A stretch of DNA of 20,188 nt from contig CBINNP010000031.1 of NCBI GenBank assembly GCA_966252075.1, forward strand, positions 1 to 20,188. Direction: 5' to 3'. A model generated the notes under the pieces. The model saw only the letters and a list, made by a program, of their open reading frames with translations. It did not search any database and had not been told where the DNA came from. Within the stretch, counting starts at the first letter, position 1. The number at the start of each line of letters is the position of its first letter. Of this stretch, positions 12,302 through 19,305 are shown piece after piece. The translations under genes were made by a program, and so were the position numbers. This DNA comes from Solimonas sp966252075 (GTDB taxonomy: Bacteria; Pseudomonadota; Gammaproteobacteria; Nevskiales; Nevskiaceae).

Positions 12302-14974
12302 ATGAACTCGCCGATCCCTGCGGCACCTGCCGACGTCGATCCGGCCGAAAGCCGCGAATGGCTGGAAGCGCTCGATGCGGTGCTCGACCGCGAAGGTCCG
12401 GAGCGTGCGCATTTCCTGCTGGAACAGCTGGTCGAGCGCGCACGCCGCAACGGCGCCTTCCTGCCGTTCTCGGCCAACACGGCCTACATCAACACCATTC
12501 CGCCGCATCTGCAGGAGCGCTCGCCCGGCAATCACGAGATCGAATGGCGGATCCGCTCGATCATCCGCTGGAACGCCATGGCGATGGTGGTCAACGCCAA
12601 TCGCGAGCATGCCGGCATCGGCGGCCATATCGCCAGCTTCGCGTCGAGCGCGACGCTCTACGACGTCGGCTTCAACCATTTCTGGAAAGGCGCGGACCAT
12701 CCGGACGGCGCCGATCTGGTCTATATCCAGGGCCATGTCACACCGGGCATCTATGCGCGCGCCTTTCTCGAAGGCCGCCTGAGCGAGGAACAGATGAAAC
12801 GCTTCCGCATGGAAGCGCTGGCGCCGGGCCTGTCGAGCTACCCGCATCCCTGGCTGATGCCGGAGTTCTGGCAGTTCCCGACGGTGAGCATGGGCCTGGG
12901 GCCGATCAAGGCGATCTACCAGGCGCGGCTGATGAAGTATCTGGAGCACCGCGGCCTGGCCAAGACCGCCGGACGCCGCGTCTGGTGCTTCTGCGGCGAC
13001 GGCGAAATGGATGAACCGGAAAGCCTGGGCGCGATCGACATCGCCGCGCGCGAGAAGCTCGACAACCTGATCTTCGTCGTCAACTGCAATCTGCAGCGCC
13101 TCGACGGCCCGGTGCGCGGCAACGGCAAGATCGTCCAGGAGCTGGAAGGCACCTTCCGCGGCGCCGGCTGGAACGTCATCAAGGTGCTGTGGGGTTCGCT
13201 GTGGGATCCGCTGATCAACCAGGACCGCTCCGGCAAGCTGCTCGAAGCCTTCAACGAAACGGTCGACGGCGAATACCAGAGCTTCAAGGCCAAGGGCGCC
13301 AGGTACACGCGCGAGCACTTCTTCGGCAAGCACCCGGAGCTGCGCCGCCTGGTCGAGACGATGAGCGACGAGGACATCGGCCGGCTCAATCGCGGCGGCC
13401 ATGATCCGCACAAGATCTATGCCGCCTATGCGGCGGCGGTGAAGCACGAGGGATCGCCGACCGTGATCCTCGCCAAGACCGTCAAGGGCTACGGCATGGG
13501 CGAGGCCGGCGAAGGCCAGAACATCACGCACCAGCAGAAGAAGATGGGCGAGGAAGCGCTGCGTGCCTTCCGTGATCGCTTCCGCATCCCGATTTCCGAC
13601 GACAAGATCGCCGAGGCACCGTTCTACCGGCCGGCCGAGGACTCGCCGGAGATCCAGTACCTCAAGGAGCGTCGCGCCGCGCTCGGCGGTCCCTTGCCGC
13701 AGCGCCGCGCGCCGAAAGTCTCGCTGCCGATTCCGGAGCTTGCTGCCTTCGACAAGATCACCGCCGGTAGCGGCGAGCGTGAAGTCAGCACGACCATGGC
13801 CTTCGTGCAGCTGCTGCAGACCCTGTGCCGCGACAAGAACGTCGGCAAGCTGGTGGTGCCGATCATTCCCGACGAAGGCCGCACCTTCGGCATGGAGGCG
13901 ATGTTCCGCTCGCTCGGCATCTATTCGATCGTCGGCCAGAAGTACAAGCCGGAGGACGCCGAGCAGCTGGCGTTCTACCGCGAGGACATCAAGGGCCAGA
14001 TCCTCGAGGAAGGCATCACCGAAGCCGGCGCGATGTCGAGCTGGATCGCTGCGGGCACTGCCTACGCCAATCACGGCCAGCCGCTGCTGCCGTTCTACAT
14101 CTTCTACTCGATGTTCGGCTTCCAGCGCATCGGCGATCTGTGCTGGGCAGCAGGCGATGCACGTGCGCGCGGCTTCCTGCTCGGCGCCACCGCCGGGCGC
14201 ACCACGATCAACGGCGAGGGCCTGCAGCACGAGGACGGTCACTCGCATGTGATCAGCGCCACCGTGCCCAACTGCCGCTCGTACGATCCAGCATTCGCCT
14301 ACGAGCTTGCCGTGATCATCCAGCATGGCCTCAAGGCCATGTACGTCGACAACCAGGACGTCTGGTACTACCTCACGGTCTACAACGAGAACTATCCGCA
14401 GCCGCCGATGCCGGCCGGCATCGAGTCCGGAATCATCCAGGGCATGTACAAGCTGCGCAGCGCCGAGCAGCCGGCGCAGGCGCACGTGCAGCTGCTCGGC
14501 TCCGGCTGCATCCTGCGCGAGGTGATCGCCGCCGCCGAACTGCTGCAAGCCGAGTGGGACGTCAGCAGCGATATCTGGAGTGTGCCGAGCTTCACCGAGC
14601 TGGCGCGCGATGGCCGCCAGACCGAGCGCTGGAATCTGCTGCATCCCACCGAGGAACCGCGGCAGAGCTACGTGCAGCGCTGCCTGGGTGGTGCCACGGG
14701 CCCGGTGATCGCGTCCAGCGACTGGGTGCGCAGCTGGCCCGAGCAGATCCGCGCGTATGTTCCGGGGGCCTACCATGTGCTCGGCACCGACGGCTTCGGC
14801 CGCTCGGACAACCGGCCGGCGCTGCGCGACTTCTTCGAGATCGACCGCCGCTGGATCGTCGTCAAGGCCCTCAGTGCGCTGGCCGAGCAGAAGCGGATCC
14901 CGCTGGAGCGCGTCGCGCAGGCGATCAAGATCTATGGCATCAAGCCGGAACGCCCGGCGCCCTGGACCGTATAA
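12302..14974 (+). CDS. aceE: Pyruvate dehydrogenase E1 component, homodimeric type
   Basis: AceE decarboxylates pyruvate with thiamine diphosphate and acetylates the lipoyl groups of AceF. The 890-residue product is close in length and sequence to E. coli AceE. It shows IETR/DVDP-like start (DVDPAESREWLEAL), YINTIPPHLQ, HIASFASSATLYDVGFNHF, SSYPHPWLMPEFWQFPTVSM, the ThDP motif from GDGEMDEPESLGAIDIA to NCNLQRLDGPV, and GRTTINGEGLQHEDGHSH. The ATG at 12302 has GAGGAG at 12290-12295 at ideal spacing; the TTG at 12296 abuts that site and is rejected. It is the first gene of aceE-aceF-lipoprotein and is divergent from a LysR gene, not the GntR-type pdhR known from E. coli. Confidence 0.98.
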   Translation: MNSPIPAAPADVDPAESREWLEALDAVLDREGPERAHFLLEQLVERARRNGAFLPFSANTAYINTIPPHLQERSPGNHEIEWRIRSIIRWNAMAMVVNANREHAGIGGHIASFASSATLYDVGFNHFWKGADHPDGADLVYIQGHVTPGIYARAFLEGRLSEEQMKRFRMEALAPGLSSYPHPWLMPEFWQFPTVSMGLGPIKAIYQARLMKYLEHRGLAKTAGRRVWCFCGDGEMDEPESLGAIDIAAREKLDNLIFVVNCNLQRLDGPVRGNGKIVQELEGTFRGAGWNVIKVLWGSLWDPLINQDRSGKLLEAFNETVDGEYQSFKAKGARYTREHFFGKHPELRRLVETMSDEDIGRLNRGGHDPHKIYAAYAAAVKHEGSPTVILAKTVKGYGMGEAGEGQNITHQQKKMGEEALRAFRDRFRIPISDDKIAEAPFYRPAEDSPEIQYLKERRAALGGPLPQRRAPKVSLPIPELAAFDKITAGSGEREVSTTMAFVQLLQTLCRDKNVGKLVVPIIPDEGRTFGMEAMFRSLGIYSIVGQKYKPEDAEQLAFYREDIKGQILEEGITEAGAMSSWIAAGTAYANHGQPLLPFYIFYSMFGFQRIGDLCWAAGDARARGFLLGATAGRTTINGEGLQHEDGHSHVISATVPNCRSYDPAFAYELAVIIQHGLKAMYVDNQDVWYYLTVYNENYPQPPMPAGIESGIIQGMYKLRSAEQPAQAHVQLLGSGCILREVIAAAELLQAEWDVSSDIWSVPSFTELARDGRQTERWNLLHPTEEPRQSYVQRCLGGATGPVIASSDWVRSWPEQIRAYVPGAYHVLGTDGFGRSDNRPALRDFFEIDRRWIVVKALSALAEQKRIPLERVAQAIKIYGIKPERPAPWTV

Positions 14975-14989
14975 GAGGAGAAAGCGCTC

Positions 14990-16693
14990 ATGAGCAACAT
15001 GAAGGTCGCAGTGCCGGACATCGGTGGCTACAAGGACGTGCCGGTGATCGAGCTGCTGGTCAAGGACGGCGACAGCGTCGACAAGGACGCGCCGCTGCTG
15101 GTGCTCGAATCCGACAAGGCGACGCTGGAGGTGCCGGCGCCGGCCTCCGGCATCGTGCGCGGCCTCAAGCTCAAGCTCGGCGACAAGGTGTCGCAGGGCA
15201 GCGCGATCTGCGAGCTGGAAACGGCCGAAGGCGGTGACGAAGCCGCAGCGGATGCCGCCCCTGCGGAAGCCGAAGCGGCGCGTACGGCGCAGAAGCAGGA
15301 CGCAGCGGCCGGGGCTGCGGCACAGGACAACGGCAAGGCCAAGGCCCAGGCGCCGGCGCAGGCACAAGTCGCCTCGGCGCCGGACGGCGGCGCCGGCAGC
15401 ATCGAGGTCAAGATTCCCGACATTGGCAGCTACAAGGACGTGCCGGTGATCGAGCTGCTGGTCAAGGACGGCGACAGCATCGACAAGGATGCGCCGCTGC
15501 TGGTGCTCGAATCCGACAAGGCGACGCTGGAAGTGCCGGCGCCGGCCTCGGGCACCGTGCACAAGCTGCGGCTGAAAGTCGGCGACAAGGTCTCGCAGGG
15601 CGACGCGGTGTGCACGCTGATCGGCGCCGCCGCCGGCGAGGTCGCGCCGGCGCCGACCGCGGCGGCGGGCAACGAAGCGCCGCCGCCGGCCGAACCGGCG
15701 GCGAAGGCCACGCAGGCGGTGACCAGCGATGCCGCACCGCTCGCGCCCAGCAGCACCCAGCCAACGGCCGCGAACAAGACGGACGCCGACGAGGTGCCTT
15801 ATGCCGGCCCGGCGACGCGCAAGTTCGCGCGCGAGCTGGGCGTCGAGCTGGCGCAGATCAAGGGCTCCGGCCGCCGCGGCCGCATCCTCATCGAGGACGT
15901 GCAGGACTTCGTCAAGAACCGCCTCGCGCAGCCGGCGGCGGCGACCGGCGGCAGTGGCATACCGGCGATCCCGGCGGTGGACTTCGCGCAGTTCGGCGAG
16001 ATCGAAACCAAACCGCTGGCTCGCATCCGCAAGATCTCCGCAGCGCACCTGCACCGCGCCTGGCTCAACGTGCCGCACGTCACGCAGACCGACGAGGCCG
16101 ACATCACCGACCTCGAAGCCTTCCGCAAGGCGATGAGCGGGGAATCCGCCGGCGGCGGCGGGCCCAAGCTGACCCTGCTGCCCTTCGTCATCAAGGCCGT
16201 CTGCGCGGCCATCAGGCACTATCCGGAATTCGCCAGCTCGCTGGCTCCGGACGGCGAGAGCCTGATCATGAAGAAATACCTGCACATCGGCTTCGCCGCC
16301 GACACGCCCAACGGCCTGGTGGTGCCGGTGGTGCGCGATGCCGACAAGAAAGGCATCGTCGACCTGGCCAAGGAAACCGCGGAGCTGGCCAAGAAGGCGC
16401 GCGACGGCAAGCTCAAGCCCGACGAGATGCGCGGCGGCTGCTTCTCGATCTCCTCGCTCGGCGGCATCGGCGGCGGCGTGTTCACGCCGATCGTCAACGC
16501 GCCCGAAGTGGCGATCCTCGGGGTTTCCAGGAGCGTGATGAAGCCGGTCTGGGACGGCCATGCCTTCCAGCCGCGGCTGATGTGCCCGCTGTCGCTGTCG
16601 TATGACCATCGCGTCATCGACGGCGCCTATGCGGCGCGATTCATCGTGCTGCTCGGCAAGCTGCTTGGCGATCTGCGGCGTCTGGCGCTGTGA
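14990..16693 (+). CDS. aceF: Pyruvate dehydrogenase E2 (dihydrolipoamide acetyltransferase), two lipoyl domains
   Basis: AceF forms the complex core and passes the acetyl group from lipoamide to CoA. The 567-residue product has, in order: lipoyl domain 1 (about 3-78, lipoylated K43 in ESDKAT), an Ala/Gln-rich linker, lipoyl domain 2 (about 137-212, K177), an Ala/Pro-rich linker, the subunit-binding domain (about 270-308, YAGPATRKFARELGVEL), and the catalytic domain with DHRVIDG, H540 and D544. The ATG at 14990 follows AGAGGAG, 15 bases after the aceE stop. E. coli has three lipoyl domains; two is common in other proteobacteria. The lipoyl copies are nearly identical at the DNA level. No lpd (E3) gene follows, so E3 must come from elsewhere. 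Confidence 0.98.
   Translation: MSNMKVAVPDIGGYKDVPVIELLVKDGDSVDKDAPLLVLESDKATLEVPAPASGIVRGLKLKLGDKVSQGSAICELETAEGGDEAAADAAPAEAEAARTAQKQDAAAGAAAQDNGKAKAQAPAQAQVASAPDGGAGSIEVKIPDIGSYKDVPVIELLVKDGDSIDKDAPLLVLESDKATLEVPAPASGTVHKLRLKVGDKVSQGDAVCTLIGAAAGEVAPAPTAAAGNEAPPPAEPAAKATQAVTSDAAPLAPSSTQPTAANKTDADEVPYAGPATRKFARELGVELAQIKGSGRRGRILIEDVQDFVKNRLAQPAAATGGSGIPAIPAVDFAQFGEIETKPLARIRKISAAHLHRAWLNVPHVTQTDEADITDLEAFRKAMSGESAGGGGPKLTLLPFVIKAVCAAIRHYPEFASSLAPDGESLIMKKYLHIGFAADTPNGLVVPVVRDADKKGIVDLAKETAELAKKARDGKLKPDEMRGGCFSISSLGGIGGGVFTPIVNAPEVAILGVSRSVMKPVWDGHAFQPRLMCPLSLSYDHRVIDGAYAARFIVLLGKLLGDLRRLAL
15027..15199 (+). repeat. Lipoyl-domain coding repeat, copy 1
   Basis: This 173-base stretch matches 15429-15601 at a constant offset of 402 bases (134 codons). 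The first 50 bases are identical, and by hand alignment there are only four differences up to 15148; differences then become frequent. It covers the lipoylated-lysine region of domain 1. Confidence 0.85.
15429..15601 (+). repeat. Lipoyl-domain coding repeat, copy 2
   Basis: Second copy of the repeat beginning at 15027, covering the lipoylated-lysine region of domain 2. The near identity includes third codon positions, which implies recent duplication or gene conversion more than protein-level selection alone. Confidence 0.85.
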
Positions 16694-18024
16694 GGCGCGC
16701 CCTCGCGCTGGCGCTGAGCGTGCTGGCGGCGCTGCTGCTCAACGGCTGCGCCGGCAGCGGCAGCCAGGCGACGCCGTCGGCGTCGGCCTTGGCCGCCGAT
16801 GCGGCCATCAATCCGCTGGCCGAGCGCTACGTGCGTCTGGTGCTGGCGCTCGGCGTCCGCGACGCCGGCTATGTCGACGCCTACTACGGACCTTCACACT
16901 GGCAGGATGAGGCGCGGCTGCAGAACCTGCCGCTGGCGAAGATCTACAACGAGGCGGCGGCGCTGTCGCGGGCGCTGGCGGTGCAGAAGCTGCCGGACGA
17001 TCGCCTGCTCGAAGCGCGCCGCCGCTATCTGCTCGCCCAGATCGACGCGCTGCTGGCGCGCGCCGAACAGCTGCAAGGCATCCTGCTCAGCTTCGATGAC
17101 GAGGCGCGTCGCCTGTATGGCGTGACGCCGCCGCGCTACGACGAAGCCGAGTTCGACGATGCCCTGAGGCGACTGCACAAGCTGCTGCCCGGCGAGGGCA
17201 CGCTGGCCGAGCGCTACAACCGCTTCGTCGACCGCTTCAACGTGCCGCCCGATCAGCTGGAGCCGCTGATGCGCGAGGCGATCGGCGAGGCGCGCCGCCG
17301 CACCGTGGCGCATATCGAGCTGCCGGATGCCGAGCGCTTCGAGTTCGCGCAGGTGCGCGGCCAGCCGTGGACGGCGTACAACTGGTACCAGGGCGGCTAT
17401 CTGAGCCGCATCGAGGTCAACACCGACTTTCCGGTGTCGGTGCGCGGCCTGATCGCGCTGGCGGCGCACGAGGGCTATCCGGGCCACCACGTCTACAACG
17501 CATTGCTGGAATCGCGGCTGGTGCGCGGCCGCGGCTGGATCGAATACACGGTGTACCCGCTGTATTCGCCGCAGTCGCTGATCGCCGAGGGCTCGGCCGA
17601 TCTCGGCGCCGGCCTCGCCTTCGCCGGCAGCGACTATCTGCGCTTCGAGCATCGCCTGATCGAGCGTGCCGGCCTGCCGAAGAAGGAGGCCGACCGCTAT
17701 GACGAGGTGCAAGGACTGATCTATCAGCTGCGCGGTGCGCCGATCGAGATCGCGCATCGCTATATCGACGGCCAGCTGTCGCGCGACGAGGCGCTGGGCT
17801 GGCTGCAGCGCTACGCGCTGCTGTCGCCGGAGCGCGCGGAACAGCGCCTGCGCTTCATCGAGCAGTATCGCAGCTACATCATCAACTACAGCTACGGCGA
17901 GGAGCTGGTACGGCGCTGGCTGCTGCGGCCGATGTCGGCGCAGCTCAGCGAGTCCTCGCGCTGGAAGCGCTTCGAGACCCTGCTGAGCGAGCCGCATACG
18001 CCGGCGGATCTGCTGGTCGATTAG
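16690..18024 (+). CDS. DUF885-type putative metallohydrolase lipoprotein
   Basis: The 444-residue product begins with a lipoprotein signal: MRRALALALSVLAALLLNGC, lipobox LLNGC with the lipidated cysteine at C20. The mature part contains HEGYPGHH at 260-267, the hallmark of DUF885 proteins, and a following E300 in LIAEGSADLGAG. Together they look like a zinc site of the HExxPGHH plus downstream Glu type, so a peptidase or other metallohydrolase anchored in the envelope is likely; no substrate is known. The start is a GTG at 16690 that overlaps the aceF stop (GTGA), implying translational coupling to a central-metabolism gene, an odd pairing for an envelope protein. Translation from a later start would destroy the signal peptide, so the GTG is favoured. 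Confidence 0.88.
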   Translation: MRRALALALSVLAALLLNGCAGSGSQATPSASALAADAAINPLAERYVRLVLALGVRDAGYVDAYYGPSHWQDEARLQNLPLAKIYNEAAALSRALAVQKLPDDRLLEARRRYLLAQIDALLARAEQLQGILLSFDDEARRLYGVTPPRYDEAEFDDALRRLHKLLPGEGTLAERYNRFVDRFNVPPDQLEPLMREAIGEARRRTVAHIELPDAERFEFAQVRGQPWTAYNWYQGGYLSRIEVNTDFPVSVRGLIALAAHEGYPGHHVYNALLESRLVRGRGWIEYTVYPLYSPQSLIAEGSADLGAGLAFAGSDYLRFEHRLIERAGLPKKEADRYDEVQGLIYQLRGAPIEIAHRYIDGQLSRDEALGWLQRYALLSPERAEQRLRFIEQYRSYIINYSYGEELVRRWLLRPMSAQLSESSRWKRFETLLSEPHTPADLLVD

Positions 18025-18114
18025 GGCCTGTTAACGCGATGGCCCGCGGCGGCGGCATCGAAACTGCGAGTGACAGCCAGCCGGTGACAACGCCGGCGAG
18101 CATGAGGGCAAGCA

Positions 18115-18573
18115 ATGGACGCGCGACACCAGCTGAGCATGACGGTGCTGATGACACCGGATATGGTGAATTTCTCCGGCAAGGTCCACGGCGGCCACAT
18201 CCTCAAGCTGCTCGACCAGGTGGCCTACGCCTGCGCCGCTCGCTACGCCGGCTGCTACGTCGTCACGCTGTCGGTGGACCGCGTGATGTTCCGCCAGCCG
18301 ATCCATGTCGGCGAGCTGGTGACCTTCCTGGCCTCGGTCAACTACACCGGCCGCAGTTCGATGGAAGTCGGCATCAAGGTCGTCGCCGAGGATATCCGCG
18401 GCAATGTCGTGCGCCATGCCAACAGCTGCTTCTTCACCATGGTCGCCGTCAACGAGCAGGGCGAGCCGGTCACGGTGGCGGCACTGCAGCCGCAGACGCC
18501 GGATGAGATCCGCCGCTTCAAGGCCGGTGCGGCGCGCCGCCGGCAGCGGCATGAGCCTGATTCTCCGGCTTAA
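18115..18573 (+). CDS. Acyl-CoA thioesterase, hotdog fold (YciA/cytosolic type)
   Basis: This 152-residue protein fits the acyl-CoA thioester hydrolase family, which releases CoA from acyl-CoAs in the cytoplasm. The start LSMTVLMTPDMVNFSGKVHGGHILKLLDQ contains the hotdog helix and the probable catalytic N19 and D34 (given here in segments: TPDMVNFSGKVHGG, then HILKLLDQVAY). VTLSVDRVMFRQPIHVGE and the strand SSMEVGIKVVAED follow as expected. The C-terminal tail (about 130-152) is basic and variable. The ATG at 18115 has GAGGG about 7 bases upstream. It lies 90 bases after the lipoprotein gene; that spacer holds a short GGGCC/GGCCC dyad and no clear promoter. Chain-length preference cannot be read from sequence. 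Confidence 0.9.
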   Translation: MDARHQLSMTVLMTPDMVNFSGKVHGGHILKLLDQVAYACAARYAGCYVVTLSVDRVMFRQPIHVGELVTFLASVNYTGRSSMEVGIKVVAEDIRGNVVRHANSCFFTMVAVNEQGEPVTVAALQPQTPDEIRRFKAGAARRRQRHEPDSPA

Positions 18574-18589
18574 GTCAGAAACTGGCGGG

Positions 18590-18618
18590 TGTTCAGCTGT
18601 AGGACCGGTTGTTAGACT
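18590..18618 (+). promoter_or_regulatory. Possible promoter of the SH3 protein, very short leader
   Basis: TAGACT (18613-18618) fits a -10 box in 4 of 6 bases and equals the hexamer proposed for dnaA; TGTTCA 17 bases upstream is a weak -35. Transcription would start within a few bases of the ATG at 18628, and no Shine-Dalgarno is visible before that ATG. A leaderless mRNA is possible. Confidence 0.35.
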
Positions 18619-18627
18619 CGGCCGGCC

Positions 18628-19230
18628 ATGAACCGTCCGCTCTTTGTTTTCATCACGACGCTCGCTTTCGTTTCGCCGCTCGCAGTTGCGCAGACCGGCA
18701 ACGTTCAATACATCTCAGACGACATCGCCATCACGCTGCGCGATGCACCGCGCAACGACGCTGCTGTCATCGGCAGCGTGCGCAGCGGCCAGAAGCTGGT
18801 GGTGCTGCAGAAGCTCGGTGCCGACAGCTTCGCGCAGGTGCGCACCAGCGACGGCCGCGAAGGCTGGCTGACCGCGCGCTATCTCACCTCTTCGCCGGCG
18901 GCCAAGGACCGCGTGGTCCAGATCAAGACCGAACTCGATGCCGCGCAGGCGCAGATCAAGTCGCTGCAGGCCGAGCTCAAGAGCACCAAGGATCAGCTCG
19001 ACAAGGCGCGTCCCGCGCTGGAAGTGTCGCGTGACAACGAGCGGCTGAAGGTCGAGCTGGCCGCCAAGGAACAGGAGAGCGGCGAACTGGTGCAGCGCTA
19101 CGATCAGGAACGCGCGCACCGCGCCACCTTGCTGACCGGCGCCGGTCTGGCCGGTGGTGGCGTGTTGGTCGGCCTGTTGCTGCCGTGGCTGCTGCAGGGC
19201 CGGCGCCGGCGGCGGCGCGGCGACTTCTGA
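18628..19230 (+). CDS. SH3-domain, coiled-coil membrane protein (TIGR04211/YgiM-like)
   Basis: The 200-residue product has a clear modular layout: a signal peptide (1-21, ending PLAVA), a bacterial SH3 domain (about 23-90, including ITLRDAPRNDAAVIGSV and GREGWLTARYL), a heptad-like coiled coil (about 93-162), a hydrophobic membrane segment (about 168-189) and a basic tail with six consecutive arginines (192-197). This is the architecture of the gammaproteobacterial SH3 family that includes E. coli YgiM, whose role is not settled. The SH3 and coiled coil would face the periplasm with the arginine tail in the cytoplasm. There is no Shine-Dalgarno before the ATG at 18628, but the signal peptide fixes the start. 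It lies 54 bases after the thioesterase. Confidence 0.9.
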   Translation: MNRPLFVFITTLAFVSPLAVAQTGNVQYISDDIAITLRDAPRNDAAVIGSVRSGQKLVVLQKLGADSFAQVRTSDGREGWLTARYLTSSPAAKDRVVQIKTELDAAQAQIKSLQAELKSTKDQLDKARPALEVSRDNERLKVELAAKEQESGELVQRYDQERAHRATLLTGAGLAGGGVLVGLLLPWLLQGRRRRRRGDF

Positions 19231-19270
19231 AGCCGGACGCAGCGCGCCCGCCGGGCGTCGCCATAGCCGC

Positions 19271-19299
19271 CTGACGCTACGGCCGACAGGCTCTAAGCT
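19271..19299 (+). promoter_or_regulatory. Possible corA promoter, very short leader
   Basis: CTGACG (19271-19276, 4 of 6) and TAAGCT (19294-19299, 3 of 6) are 17 bases apart. The -10 would end 6 bases before the ATG at 19306, and no Shine-Dalgarno is visible, again suggesting a leaderless or nearly leaderless message. Low certainty. Confidence 0.3.
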
Positions 19300-19305
19300 T
19301 CGCCA

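Noticed and set aside
11195..16609. A 1,804-codon stop-free frame on the minus strand, antisense to aceE and aceF
   Set aside because: It mirrors strongly supported genes, and its end overlaps the LysR gene in another frame. Composition is Arg/Leu/Gly/Asp-rich as expected from the complement of GC-rich codons, with no recognisable domain.
18024..18045. GGGCC/GGCCC dyad after the lipoprotein gene as a terminator
   Set aside because: The stem is 5 bp with a 12-base loop and no T-tract.
19245..19257. CGCCC-GCC-GGGCG hairpin after the SH3 gene as an intrinsic terminator
   Set aside because: The stem is only 5 bp and no T-tract follows; in such GC-rich DNA it is expected by chance.
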